Of a stretch of 64,000 nt of DNA, positions 43,126 to 51,996 are shown piece by piece. How positions within the stretch are numbered: position 1 is the first letter of the stretch; each line of letters opens with the position of its first letter. The notes under the pieces are model-generated. The model searched no databases, was not told where the DNA came from, and worked only from the letters and a program-made list of their open reading frames with translations. The DNA lies in contig NZ_AP027043.1 of NCBI RefSeq assembly GCF_027924665.1, positions 1,054,001-1,118,000 on the forward strand. Direction: 5' to 3'. The stretch is from Flavobacterium sp. GSB-24. Lineage in GTDB: Bacteria; Bacteroidota; Bacteroidia; Flavobacteriales; Flavobacteriaceae. Position numbers and translations under genes: made by a program.

Positions 43126-44286
43126 TTAAAGTAGTGTTGTTCCGTTTGAGATTTTTACATCATAGAATTTTAATTCAATTCCAAATTTATCTAAATAAAG
43201 ATTTGAAAACTTATGTTTTACCTCATTTTCTTGACCTTTTTTAACTAAATTAATTGTACAACCTCCAAAACCGCCTCCCATAAGTCTAGAACCTATGATA
43301 GATTCGTCATTTTTTGCAGTATCTACAAGGAAATCTAACTCTTCGCAGCTTACCTCATATTCCTGTGATAAACCATAATGAGTTTCAAAAAGTAATTCTC
43401 CCAGATGTTCAATATTTCCCTTGTCTAAAGCTTCGCACGCTTTTATGACACGATTAATTTCTTTAACCACAAAATGAACTCGGCTGAAAACTTTTTCAGT
43501 CATTTTATCCTTAAGACTCAAAACCTGTGCTTCTGAAGCATCTCTAAAACTTTTTACTTCTGGAAAATGACTTTTTATGATTGATAAACCTTCTTCGCAT
43601 TCAATTCTTCTGGTATTGTATTCTGATGTAAAAAGCGAATGTTTCACATTAGAATCTAATAAAATCAATGAATAATCTTTAAAATCGGCATTGTGATATT
43701 CGAAATCTAAAGTGTTGCAGTCCAATTTTATCACTTTATTTTCAAGACCATGAACACTTGAAAACTGATCCATAATACCGCAGTTAATACCCACCCAGTG
43801 TTCTGCTTTTTGTCCTAATAATGAAATGTCAACTTTCTCAATTTTTAAATCGAAAAGCGATTTGATTCCGAAAATCATTCCGCATTCTAAAGCCGCAGAA
43901 GAAGATAGTCCAGAGCCAACCGGAATATTACTGCTGAAAACACAATTGAAACCTTCAAAAGAAAATCCGTTATCCTGCAATTGTTTAATTACACCTCGAA
44001 TGTAATTAGTCCAAACCACATCACTCAATTTTACTTCTTCAGTCAGGTTAATTTCAAATTCTTCGTTTAAATCGATTGCAATTACCTTAGAAGTTTTAGT
44101 ATTGTTTTTTTCAAAAGCAAAACAAATTACTTTGTCAATTGCAGCTGGTAAAACATAACCATCATTGTAGTCAATATGTTCTCCAATAATATTAATTCTT
44201 CCTGGAGAAAGTACCGTTTTTTGAGGAGAAGATCCAAAAGATTTCTCAAAAAAAGCAACAGTGTTTTGTATTAAAATATCATTCAT
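43126..44286 (-). CDS. galK: Galactokinase
   Basis: 386 residues of the GHMP kinase family. Motif 1 is PGRINIIGEHIDYNDGYVLP, motif 2 VGSGLSSSAALECG (phosphate-binding), motif 3 MGGGFGGCTINLV. A catalytic Asp is in GIMDQFSS. It phosphorylates galactose at C1 with ATP. Located between galM and galT in the operon. Confidence 0.96.
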   Translation of the reverse strand: MNDILIQNTVAFFEKSFGSSPQKTVLSPGRINIIGEHIDYNDGYVLPAAIDKVICFAFEKNNTKTSKVIAIDLNEEFEINLTEEVKLSDVVWTNYIRGVIKQLQDNGFSFEGFNCVFSSNIPVGSGLSSSAALECGMIFGIKSLFDLKIEKVDISLLGQKAEHWVGINCGIMDQFSSVHGLENKVIKLDCNTLDFEYHNADFKDYSLILLDSNVKHSLFTSEYNTRRIECEEGLSIIKSHFPEVKSFRDASEAQVLSLKDKMTEKVFSRVHFVVKEINRVIKACEALDKGNIEHLGELLFETHYGLSQEYEVSCEELDFLVDTAKNDESIIGSRLMGGGFGGCTINLVKKGQENEVKHKFSNLYLDKFGIELKFYDVKISNGTTLL

Positions 44287-44321
44287 TATAAAGTGAGTGT
44301 AATGGTGGTTTTGGAATTTGG

Positions 44322-45374
44322 TTAGTTTAAATTTTCAAATTTGTAAAGCGTTTTTTGACTATACTCTTCGCCTTTTTTCAAAACAGCATTTGGGAAATGA
44401 CTATGATTGGGTGCGTCTGGAAAATTTTGAGTTTCAAAACAAATACCGCTTTGCGCATTGTAATCGACATTTTCTTTTCCTTTTAATTTTCCAAAACAAT
44501 TTCCTCCTACATATATATGTACACTAGGCTGATCGGTGTAGACATTCATTCTCAGTTTGTTTTTTAAGCTGATTAGCTGTGCTACGATTTCTGTTTTAGA
44601 ATTCACTACAAAAGAATTGTCAATTGGAAACGGGCAGTTTTTAGTATTTCTAAAATCAAAAGCATGATTGGTTAAATCGGTATAATTTCCAGTCGGGATA
44701 TTATCTGGATTGGTCTCCAACATTTTATCCGATTTGATAAACATTTGTTGCTCTAAAACATTTCCATCATGTCCGTCAAGGTTAAAATAACTATGATGTG
44801 TCAAATTGATAACGGTATCTTCTGTAGAAACAGCTTTGTATTCTAATTGCAGTTCGTTTTCTTCATTTAAAGTGTAGGTCAAATAAACGGTCATTTCACC
44901 AGGAAAAATTTCATCTAAATGCTCACTCAAAAGACCAAAAGTAATAGAAGGATTTTCGCCGGTTGAAGCATTAGTTACGCTCCAGACTTTTCTCCCAAAT
45001 CCCATATTGCCTCCGTGAAGCGTATTGCCATTATTATTTCCGTCAAGCTGAAATTTTTTATCATCTATGCTAAAAGCTCCATTATGAATACGACCGGCAT
45101 AACGGCCAACAGTAGTTCCAAAATAAGGAGCGCTTGGTAAATTATAAGATTCTAAGTAAGCTTCTAGATTATCAAATCCTAAAACAACATCTATCGATTT
45201 TTCATTCAAAGGAATTTGGATGGAAGTTACTGTTGCACCATAATTGATGACCTGAACTTTCATTCCGTTTTTGTTACACAATTCAAAAGAATAAATTTCT
45301 TCTTTATTGGGCATTAAACCAAACAATTTGCAATTATGAGTCTCCTTTAAATGCGATATGTGTTTTATTTCCAT
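44322..45374 (-). CDS. galM: Aldose 1-epimerase (galactose mutarotase), cytoplasmic
   Basis: 350 residues from the ATG at 45374. A 13-residue longer reading (start 45413) would run through a good promoter -7 box (TATTTTTG at 45399-45406), so the inner ATG is preferred. GalM landmarks: GRYAGRIHNGAF, NTLHGGNMGFGRKVW (with His), LTHHSYFNLDGHDGN (catalytic His) and GICFETQNFPDAPN (catalytic Glu). It converts beta- to alpha-galactose for GalK. It has no signal peptide, unlike the second mutarotase at 53.8 kb. Confidence 0.92.
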   Translation of the reverse strand: MEIKHISHLKETHNCKLFGLMPNKEEIYSFELCNKNGMKVQVINYGATVTSIQIPLNEKSIDVVLGFDNLEAYLESYNLPSAPYFGTTVGRYAGRIHNGAFSIDDKKFQLDGNNNGNTLHGGNMGFGRKVWSVTNASTGENPSITFGLLSEHLDEIFPGEMTVYLTYTLNEENELQLEYKAVSTEDTVINLTHHSYFNLDGHDGNVLEQQMFIKSDKMLETNPDNIPTGNYTDLTNHAFDFRNTKNCPFPIDNSFVVNSKTEIVAQLISLKNKLRMNVYTDQPSVHIYVGGNCFGKLKGKENVDYNAQSGICFETQNFPDAPNHSHFPNAVLKKGEEYSQKTLYKFENLN

Positions 45375-45398
45375 ATTATTTTTACCAAAAATGAAATC

Positions 45399-45406
45399 CA
45401 AAAATA
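45399..45406 (-). promoter_or_regulatory. -7 box of the gal operon promoter
   Basis: TATTTTTG on the minus strand, 25 bp before the galM ATG at 45374. Its -33 region falls around 45425-45432, right at the repeated CCAGTACC sequence, so a regulator bound there would affect both this and the opposite gntR promoter. Confidence 0.55.
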
Positions 45407-45417
45407 GAAACATTCTC

Positions 45418-45425
45418 TATCTTTG
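45418..45425 (+). promoter_or_regulatory. -7 box of the GntR-type regulator
   Basis: TATCTTTG matches TAnnTTTG on the plus strand, 50 bp before the GTG start at 45476. It lies 12 bp from the opposed gal -7 box. Confidence 0.55.
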
Positions 45426-45427
45426 CA

Positions 45428-45444
45428 TACCAGTACCTACCAGT
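45428..45444. promoter_or_regulatory. Candidate operator: direct repeat TACCAGT
   Basis: TACCAGTACCTACCAGT contains TACCAGT twice, 10 bp apart (one helical turn), just downstream of the gntR -7 box and at the expected -33 region of the gal promoter. This is where a GntR-type repressor would block both promoters. Binding is inferred from position and repetition. Confidence 0.5.
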
Positions 45445-45475
45445 TTTTAGTATTAATAGTCAAAATGACTTTATT

Positions 45476-46474
45476 GTGAACATCATTTCAATTCAAAATA
45501 ATATTGGGCTTCCAAAATATAAGCAGATTATTCTTTCAATAGAAAAAGCGATTGAAGAGGGCAATTTAAAAAAAGGAGATCGTCTTCCATCGGTCAATAA
45601 AGTCTGTTTAGGCTTTTCTTTATCGCGCGACACAGTGCTTCTGGCGTATGACGAATTGAAAAAAAGAGGAATTATTTACGCTATTCCAGGAAAAGGTTAT
45701 TATGTAAAAAGTGTTGAAATCACTATTACTCAGAAGGTTTTTCTTCTTTTTGACGAGCTTAATATTTTTAAAGAAGATATTTATAATTCGTTCCTAAAAA
45801 ATATTGGTAAAAATGTTCAGGTTGATATTTTCTTTCATCATTTTAATGTTCAAGTTTTCAAAAAACTGATAAATGACAGCAACGGAAATTACACAAAATA
45901 TATAATCATGCCGACGAACTTAAACGATATCGTCGATTCTATAAAAACCCTACCAGTAACCGATGTAATTATTTTGGATCAGACTAATCCAGAGTTAAAA
46001 ATGTTTCCAGCTATTTATCAAAATCATCAAAAAGATATTTTTGAAGGATTACTGAAAGCCAAAAAAAGATTGGAAAAATATAAAAAACTGATTTTGATTT
46101 TTTCAGGTTTTAGAGAGCCGCCGGGAATGAAACTTGGTTTTGAATCTTTCTGTCAGGAATACAATTATGATTACGAAATTATTTCGGATTTCAGCAATCA
46201 ATCTATTGCTTTAGGAGATTTATATATTATTCCTCATGACCGCGATCTGCTTTTGGTTATAGAAAATGCCATAAATCGAAAACTAAAATTAGGCGAAGAT
46301 TTTGGAATTATATCTTATAATGAAACCGCTTTAAAGAAAATTGCTGCCAACGGAATTACAACCATTTCAACCAATTTTGAATTGATGGGAAAAATTCTGG
46401 CCGATATGGTTTTGAAAGGAACAAAAGAGCAGATCGAAAATAAATCTGCTCTTATAGTAAGGAATTCTTTATAG
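45476..46474 (+). CDS. GntR-family regulator with periplasmic-binding-like effector domain
   Basis: 332 residues from a GTG start; no in-frame ATG is suitable upstream. The N-terminus is a GntR winged helix: LPKYKQIILSIEKAIEEGNL, KKGDRLPSVNKVCLGFSLSR, DTVLLAYDELKKRGI, YAIPGKGYYV. The remaining 240 residues resemble a LacI/PBP1-type sugar-binding domain (IIMPTNLNDIVDSI, FGIISYNETALKKIA), a known GntR-LacI hybrid in Bacteroidetes. It is divergent from galMKT, so galactose is the probable effector; the sequence shows no direct proof. Confidence 0.88.
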   Translation: MNIISIQNNIGLPKYKQIILSIEKAIEEGNLKKGDRLPSVNKVCLGFSLSRDTVLLAYDELKKRGIIYAIPGKGYYVKSVEITITQKVFLLFDELNIFKEDIYNSFLKNIGKNVQVDIFFHHFNVQVFKKLINDSNGNYTKYIIMPTNLNDIVDSIKTLPVTDVIILDQTNPELKMFPAIYQNHQKDIFEGLLKAKKRLEKYKKLILIFSGFREPPGMKLGFESFCQEYNYDYEIISDFSNQSIALGDLYIIPHDRDLLLVIENAINRKLKLGEDFGIISYNETALKKIAANGITTISTNFELMGKILADMVLKGTKEQIENKSALIVRNSL

Positions 46475-46485
46475 CGACGTGTCAA

Positions 46486-47175
46486 TTATAAATTTAGAAC
46501 AAAATCGTTGAGTAATTTTTCTTCGTATTTCTCTTTATTAAAGGTGTATAAATAAGAACCTTTTCGAGAAGACTGCATATCTTTTTCGTCTAATTTATTT
46601 AAGATTTCTAAAGAATTAATTTTACTGATGAAGTTTCTTTTGTCCAGTTCTTTGCTCAAAATCGCTTCATACAATTCTAAAAGCTGGCGCATGGTAAATT
46701 TCTCAGGAAGTAATTCAAAACCAATTGGCTTTACAGAAGTTTTGTAACGAAGTCTCTTAATGGCATTTTGTACCATTTCATTATGGTCAAAAATTAAGTT
46801 TGGTGCATCATTAATTGGAAACCATTCGGCGTGATAATTTTTAATTAATTCTGCGTTGTGATTTTCAATATTAATCAAAGCAAAATAAGAAACCGAAATA
46901 GTTCTTTCTACGGGGTCACGATCGATTTCGCTGTAAGCATACAACTGCTCCATATAAATATCGTTAAGACCAGTATAGGTATTTAGTATTCGGATAGCTG
47001 CTGCATCTAAAACTTCGTCACGTTTTAAAAACCCTCCAATCAAAGACCATTTTCCTTTCTCGGGTTCGAAATCTCTCTTGATTAAAAGTATTTTCAGACC
47101 CTCATGATCGAATCCGAAAATGATGCAGTCAACCGCCAGTAAAACTTTATCGGCAGAACTATAACTATTTAGCAT
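46486..47175 (-). CDS. araR: Nudix-fold transcriptional regulator (AraR/NrtR-like), catalytically degenerate
   Basis: 229 residues. The N-terminal Nudix fold (LAVDCIIFGFDHEGLKILLI, KWSLIGGFLKRDE) has a ruined Nudix box: after Gly48 and Glu54, Arg62 is kept but the metal-binding Glu positions read Ile63, Thr66 and Tyr67. The C-terminal 90 residues form the winged helix typical of NrtR-type regulators (KFTMRQLLELYEAILSKEL, SILNKLDEKDMQ-like text). In Bacteroidetes, AraR of this family represses arabinose genes. It faces the arabinofuranosidase gene across a 550-bp gap that holds two candidate operators. Confidence 0.87.
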   Translation of the reverse strand: MLNSYSSADKVLLAVDCIIFGFDHEGLKILLIKRDFEPEKGKWSLIGGFLKRDEVLDAAAIRILNTYTGLNDIYMEQLYAYSEIDRDPVERTISVSYFALINIENHNAELIKNYHAEWFPINDAPNLIFDHNEMVQNAIKRLRYKTSVKPIGFELLPEKFTMRQLLELYEAILSKELDKRNFISKINSLEILNKLDEKDMQSSRKGSYLYTFNKEKYEEKLLNDFVLNL

Positions 47176-47231
47176 ATGTAATTAATTTGGACCGTAAATA
47201 TATAAACTTCTTAAAACCTTTCATAATTTAT

Positions 47232-47250
47232 TAATGTTGATTTTACACTT
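47232..47250. promoter_or_regulatory. Candidate AraR operator upstream of araR
   Basis: TAATGTT-GATTT-TACACTT is a 19-bp imperfect inverted repeat with 7-5-7 architecture. It lies 57 bp upstream of the regulator start and suggests autoregulation. Related sites are at 47631 and 49434. Confidence 0.5.
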
Positions 47251-47611
47251 ATGTTAAATAGCAGCGAATAAGAATATTTATGTGTATTCGATATTAATTG
47301 CTAAGGTAAAGCTGTTTTTTACTTATTAATCTTCTCAATTTCAAATCAAAATAACGAGTCAAAGGTAGAAACATTTTTAAAAGAGATATACACTAGGATT
47401 ATTATTTCATATTCACAATTCAAAAATTGAGATTGTTGTTATAAAACAAATGGTTTTTGCTTTTTTTTGTCAATTTTTCAGATTCTTAACTTTTTATTTG
47501 TTTAAAGATATTTTGGTTCAATCCCTTTAAGAATGCTTGTTTCCAAGGCAAAATTATGAAATATGTTTTTTGCAACCAGTTGTTCTGATAATTTTATTTT
47601 TTTATGAGACT

Positions 47612-47619
47612 TATTTTTG
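47612..47619 (+). promoter_or_regulatory. -7 box for the arabinofuranosidase gene
   Basis: TATTTTTG fits TAnnTTTG. The candidate operator begins 11 bp downstream, overlapping the expected transcription start. No convincing -33 element is visible. Confidence 0.45.
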
Positions 47620-47630
47620 TTTAAATTTAC

Positions 47631-47649
47631 AAATGTTAAACGAACACTT
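47631..47649. promoter_or_regulatory. Candidate AraR operator upstream of the arabinofuranosidase gene
   Basis: AAATGTT-AAACG-AACACTT matches the same 7-5-7 pattern as at 47232 and 49434, with one arm mismatch, and is followed by ATAA as at araB. It lies just downstream of a -7 box, in repressor position. Confidence 0.6.
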
Positions 47650-47725
47650 ATAAAACTAAAAAACCAACATCTTTAGAAATTCTGCAGCCACGCAATTTTC
47701 TGAAAACCAAAACCAACAACAGATT

Positions 47726-49270
47726 ATGAAAAAACCACTACTAATCTTGTTTGCTATATTTTTTATTCAAACAATTACAGCTCAAAAAGAATCGGTTATT
47801 ATTTCAGTTAAAAATGATGCAGCAGCACCGATTATAAATAGAAACATTTATGGTCATTTTGCTGAACATTTAGGACGCTGTATCTATGGCGGATTTTTTG
47901 TGGGAGATACTTCAAAAATTCCCAATACAAACGGAGTTCGAAATGATATTATCAAGGCATTAAAAGATTTGAAAATTCCAAATTTAAGATGGCCCGGCGG
48001 CTGTTTTGCAGATACCTACCATTGGAAAGATGGGATTGGTCCAAAAGAAAAGCGTCCGACAATTGTAAATCAATGGTGGGGAGGCGTAACAGAAGACAAT
48101 AGTTTTGGAACACATGATTTTTTAAATATGTGTGAATTATTGGGAGCAGAACCGTATTTATCTGGAAATGTCGGAAGCGGCACAGTTCAGGAATTAGCAG
48201 ACTGGGTTCAGTATACCAATTTTGGAGGAAAAAGTCCAATGAGTGATCTTCGAAAGAAAAACGGAAGAGCAGAACCTTGGAAAGTAAAATACTGGGGAAT
48301 TGGAAATGAAGCCTGGGGTTGTGGCGGCAATATGACTGCAGATTATTATGCTAATGAATATCGCAAGTTTGCCACTTTTATATCAGATTGGAACAATACT
48401 GGAGGTATTACAAGAATTGCTTCGGGATCTAATAGTTCTGACTACAATTGGACAGAGGTTTTGATGAAAAACATTCCGCTGAATATGCTGGGCGGAGTCG
48501 GTGTTCATCATTACGCAGTAATTGACTGGGGCAAAAAAGGGGCAGATGTTGATTTTACAGAGAAAGAATATTTCCAGACCATGCAGTCTGCCTTAAAAAT
48601 GGAAGAGTTAGTGACCAAACATGCTGCCATAATGGACAAATACGATCCAGAGAAAAAAGTGGCGATGATAGTCGATGAATGGGGAGGCTGGTATGAAGTT
48701 CAAAAAGGGACAAATCCAGGGTTTTTATATCAGCAGAATACAATGCGAGATGCTGTCTTGGCGGGAGCAACTTTAAATATTTTCAATAATCATGCAGATA
48801 GGGTTCGTATGGCCAACTTGGCACAATGCGTTAATGTGCTTCAAGCTGTAATCTTAACCGACAAAGCCAAGATGATTACAACGCCAACCTATCATGTAAT
48901 GAAAATGTATAGCGTTCATCAAGACGCGAAATTACTTCCGATAAATTTTAAATCCCCGACATATAATTTTAATGGAGAATCAATTCCGGCTGTATCTGTA
49001 TCTGTTTCAAAAGATCAAAAAGGATTAGTTCATATTTCACTGGTAAATATTGATGCTGTAAATAAGAATAAAATCGAAATTGATGTAAAAGATCTTGGCG
49101 TTAAAAATTTTACAGGGACTATAATTACAGCTTCAAAACTACAGGATTATAATTCTTTCGAAAATCCGAATAAAATTATTCCGGTTGCTTTTAAAGGTTT
49201 TGAGAATAAAAAAGGAAAGCTTGAAATCACAATTCCGCCTTTCTCAGTATTAGTTTTAGAAGGAAAATAA
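47726..49270 (+). CDS. abfA: Secreted GH51 alpha-L-arabinofuranosidase
   Basis: 514 residues, signal peptide to about residue 20 (LLILFAIFFIQTITAQ). GH51 landmarks follow: IYGHFAEHLGRCIYGG, LRWPGGCFADTYHW, YWGIGNEAWGCGG with the acid/base Glu, and AMIVDEWGGWYEV with the nucleophile Glu, then a C-terminal beta domain (ISLVNIDAVNK, ITIPPFSVLVLEGK). It releases arabinose from arabinan or arabinoxylan fragments, probably in the periplasm. It stands upstream of araBDA, with a shared operator pattern. Confidence 0.94.
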   Translation: MKKPLLILFAIFFIQTITAQKESVIISVKNDAAAPIINRNIYGHFAEHLGRCIYGGFFVGDTSKIPNTNGVRNDIIKALKDLKIPNLRWPGGCFADTYHWKDGIGPKEKRPTIVNQWWGGVTEDNSFGTHDFLNMCELLGAEPYLSGNVGSGTVQELADWVQYTNFGGKSPMSDLRKKNGRAEPWKVKYWGIGNEAWGCGGNMTADYYANEYRKFATFISDWNNTGGITRIASGSNSSDYNWTEVLMKNIPLNMLGGVGVHHYAVIDWGKKGADVDFTEKEYFQTMQSALKMEELVTKHAAIMDKYDPEKKVAMIVDEWGGWYEVQKGTNPGFLYQQNTMRDAVLAGATLNIFNNHADRVRMANLAQCVNVLQAVILTDKAKMITTPTYHVMKMYSVHQDAKLLPINFKSPTYNFNGESIPAVSVSVSKDQKGLVHISLVNIDAVNKNKIEIDVKDLGVKNFTGTIITASKLQDYNSFENPNKIIPVAFKGFENKKGKLEITIPPFSVLVLEGK

Positions 49271-49433
49271 TCTTTAATAAATGTAAAAATATCTTCTTAA
49301 AAGTGAAGGTTTTTATTTTAGAAGTGAAATAATCACAATATTATAAATGTATTGTTAACATTTATTTTTTGATTAAAGGCTAAAATGCTATTTTAATGCA
49401 TTTATAGCAAAAATTAATTATGCAATTTCAATT

Positions 49434-49452
49434 AAGTGTTTTTTATACACTT
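49434..49452. promoter_or_regulatory. Candidate AraR operator upstream of araB
   Basis: AAGTGTT-TTTTA-TACACTT is a nearly perfect 7-5-7 inverted repeat 17 bp upstream of the -7 box at 49469, so it covers the -33 region of the araBDA promoter. It is the best conserved of three such sites. Confidence 0.65.
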
Positions 49453-49468
49453 ATAAAGTATTTATCTC

Positions 49469-49476
49469 TATATTTG
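49469..49476 (+). promoter_or_regulatory. -7 box of the araBDA promoter
   Basis: TATATTTG fits TAnnTTTG exactly and lies 25 bp upstream of the araB ATG at 49502. Confidence 0.65.
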
Positions 49477-49501
49477 TCAATATTTTAAAAATAAAATACG
49501 A

Positions 49502-51193
49502 ATGAAAAATTATGTAATAGGATTGGACTACGGAACAGATTCTGTTCGCGCGGTGCTAATTGACACTGAGAATGGACAGGAGCTGGCATCGAATGTTTCT
49601 CATTACAAAAGATGGAAAAACAAGCAATATTGTGATGCTTCCATCAATCAATTTCGCCAGCATCCTTTGGATCATATCGAAGGATTAGAAATTACAATTC
49701 AGAATGTTGTAAAAGAAAGCAAGGTAGATCCCAAGTTGGTTCGCGGAATTTGTATCGATACAACGGGATCTTCTCCGGTTCCAGTTACAAAAGATGGAAC
49801 TCCATTAGCATTAACAAAAGGTTTTGAAGAAAACCCAAATGCGATGATGGTTTTATGGAAAGATCATACTTCTATAAATGAAGCAAACGAAATTAACGAA
49901 CTGGCAGTAAGCTGGGGTGGAGAAGATGTAACCAAATACGTTGGAGGAATTTATTCATCAGAATGGTTTTGGGCAAAAATCCTTCACATTGCAAGACAAG
50001 ACGAAGCAGTTCGTAATGCAGCACACACTTGGATGGAGCATTGCGATTTAATGACGTATTTGTTAATTGAAGATAAAGATTTAAAAATATTTAAAAGAAG
50101 CCGTTGCGCCGCAGGTCACAAAGCAATGTGGCACGCTGACTGGAACGGACTTCCTCCAGTTGAATTCTTAGAAAAATTACATCCGTATTTAGCACAGCTT
50201 CGCGGTAATTTATATGATGAAACCTATACATCAGATTTAGTTGCTGGAAATCTAAGCAAAGAATGGGCAGATCGTTTAGGACTTTCTACAGATACAGTTG
50301 TGGCTGTTGGAACTTTCGATGCGCATTCAGGTGCAGTTGGAGCTAAAATCGAAGAGAATACTTTGGTTCGCGTTATGGGAACTTCAACCTGCGATATTCT
50401 GGTTGGTTCTTATGATGAAGTAGGAACAAAAACGGTTCGCGGAATCTGCGGACAAGTTGATGGTTCAGTTATTCCTGGCTTTATTGGTTTAGAAGCAGGA
50501 CAATCTGCTTTTGGCGATTTATTGGCTTGGTACAAAGAATTATTGATGTGGCCGACAGAACATTTATTAGGTTCTTCGTCTCTTTTAAATGATACTCAAA
50601 AAGAACAATTAAGAGAAGAATTCAGCGATAAATTAATTGTTGAATTAACGAAAGAAGCAGAGAAAATTCCAGTTTCAGAAAGTCTTCCAATTGCTTTGGA
50701 TTGGATTAACGGGCGACGAACTCCAGATGCCAATCAGGAATTAAAAAGCGCGATTTCCAATCTTTCTTTAGGAACAAAAGCACCTCATATTTTTAAAGCT
50801 TTAGTAAATGCAATTTGTTTTGGAGCGAAGAAAATTGTTGATCGTTTTGAAGAAGAAGGTGTAAAAATTGACAGCGTAATTGGAATCGGAGGAGTTGCAA
50901 GAAAATCCCCTTTTATCATGCAGACTTTGGCGAATGTTTTAAACAAGCCAATTAAAATCGCAGCTTCAGATCAGACTCCAGCTTTAGGTGCCGCAATTTA
51001 CGCAGCCGTTGCAGCCGGAATTTATCCGAACGTAATCGAAGCAAGCCAGAAAATCGGAAGTGATTTTGATGGAGAATATTTCCCTCAGACAGATAAAGTT
51101 GAAGCGTATCATAAACTGCTTTTAGCGTATGAACAATTAAGTTCTTTTGCAGATCCAAACATTAAAATTTCTCAAAATGAGTTCTCTTTATAA
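49502..51193 (+). CDS. araB: Ribulokinase
   Basis: 563 residues of the FGGY kinase family: the N-terminal phosphate loop YVIGLDYGTDSVRAVLID, ICIDTTGSSPVPV, MVLWKDHTS, EWFWAKILHI, the VGTFDAHSGAVGAKI stretch and MGTSTCDILVG. The C-terminal FGGY-type region is GIGGVARKSPFIMQTLANVL. It phosphorylates L-ribulose at C5. Its end overlaps the araD start by 17 bp. Length matches bacterial AraB. Confidence 0.96.
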   Translation: MKNYVIGLDYGTDSVRAVLIDTENGQELASNVSHYKRWKNKQYCDASINQFRQHPLDHIEGLEITIQNVVKESKVDPKLVRGICIDTTGSSPVPVTKDGTPLALTKGFEENPNAMMVLWKDHTSINEANEINELAVSWGGEDVTKYVGGIYSSEWFWAKILHIARQDEAVRNAAHTWMEHCDLMTYLLIEDKDLKIFKRSRCAAGHKAMWHADWNGLPPVEFLEKLHPYLAQLRGNLYDETYTSDLVAGNLSKEWADRLGLSTDTVVAVGTFDAHSGAVGAKIEENTLVRVMGTSTCDILVGSYDEVGTKTVRGICGQVDGSVIPGFIGLEAGQSAFGDLLAWYKELLMWPTEHLLGSSSLLNDTQKEQLREEFSDKLIVELTKEAEKIPVSESLPIALDWINGRRTPDANQELKSAISNLSLGTKAPHIFKALVNAICFGAKKIVDRFEEEGVKIDSVIGIGGVARKSPFIMQTLANVLNKPIKIAASDQTPALGAAIYAAVAAGIYPNVIEASQKIGSDFDGEYFPQTDKVEAYHKLLLAYEQLSSFADPNIKISQNEFSL

Positions 51194-51878
51194 AGATTTA
51201 AAACAGGAATGTTATGAAGCCAATATGCAATTAAATGCATTGAATTTGGTGGTTTACACATTCGGAAACGTAAGCGCTGTCGACAGAGAAAATGGTGTTT
51301 TTGCCATTAAACCAAGCGGCGTTCCTTACGAAGATTTAAAACCTGAAGATATTGTAATTGTAGATTTTGATAACAATGTTATTGAAGGTACAATGCGCCC
51401 GTCATCAGACACCAAAACGCATGCATATTTGTATAAAAACTGGCCAAATATTGGTGGAGTGGCTCATACGCACGCGACTTATTCTGTGGCTTGGGCACAA
51501 TCGCAGCAAGATATTCCGATTTTCGGAACAACGCACGCCGATCACTTAACGGCTGATATTCCGTGCGCACCGCCAATGGCAGATTCTTTAATTGAAGGAA
51601 ACTACGAACACAATACCGGAATTCAGATTTTGGATTGTTTCAAAGAAAAAAATCTTTCTTACGAAGAAGTAGAAATGGTTTTAATTGGAAATCACGGTCC
51701 ATTCGCCTGGGGAAAAAACGCAGCAAAAGCGGTTTACAACAGTAAAGTTTTAGAAGTCGTAGCCGAAATGGCGTACCTGACATTACAAATCAACCCAAAC
51801 GCACCAAGATTAAAAGATTCATTAATAAAGAAACATTACAACCGCAAACACGGAAAAGATTCGTATTACGGACAGTAA
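51177..51878 (+). CDS. araD: L-ribulose-5-phosphate 4-epimerase
   Basis: 233 residues from the ATG at 51177, chosen because MSSLYKDLKQECYEANMQL matches the normal AraD start; a 10-residue extension is inside araB. Class II aldolase fold: FGNVSAVDRENG, IKPSGVPYE, PSSDTKTHAYLYK, GGVAHTHATYSVAWAQ (zinc His pair), GTTHADHL and the third His in LIGNHGPFAWG. It converts ribulose-5-phosphate to xylulose-5-phosphate. Overlaps araB by 17 bp. Confidence 0.96.
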   Translation: MSSLYKDLKQECYEANMQLNALNLVVYTFGNVSAVDRENGVFAIKPSGVPYEDLKPEDIVIVDFDNNVIEGTMRPSSDTKTHAYLYKNWPNIGGVAHTHATYSVAWAQSQQDIPIFGTTHADHLTADIPCAPPMADSLIEGNYEHNTGIQILDCFKEKNLSYEEVEMVLIGNHGPFAWGKNAAKAVYNSKVLEVVAEMAYLTLQINPNAPRLKDSLIKKHYNRKHGKDSYYGQ

Positions 51879-51996
51879 ATGATTTTAGATTTTTGAATTC
51901 AGATTTTAGATTTAGAAAAAAGAACATAGAATATAGAACATAGATTTTCTGCGATTTCAAACTTGAAACAAAGAAAACCTGAAACAAAATAAAAAA

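Larger units (their letters stand above)
47176..47725. other. 550-bp regulatory region between araR and the arabinofuranosidase gene
   Basis: No gene is seen in this AT-rich gap. It has two matches to a 7-5-7 inverted repeat, one near the araR end and one near the arabinofuranosidase end, and a TAnnTTTG box at 47612-47619. The middle part (about 47260-47600) shows no repeat or hairpin that I can support. Confidence 0.7.

Noticed and set aside
45375..45413. Longer galM start at 45413
   Set aside because: A strong -7 box overlaps this stretch and the extra 13 residues are not GalM-like.
46430..46462. Hairpin AGAGCAGAT/ATCTGCTCT as terminator of the GntR-type gene
   Set aside because: It lies inside the coding sequence before the stop and is not followed by a T-run.
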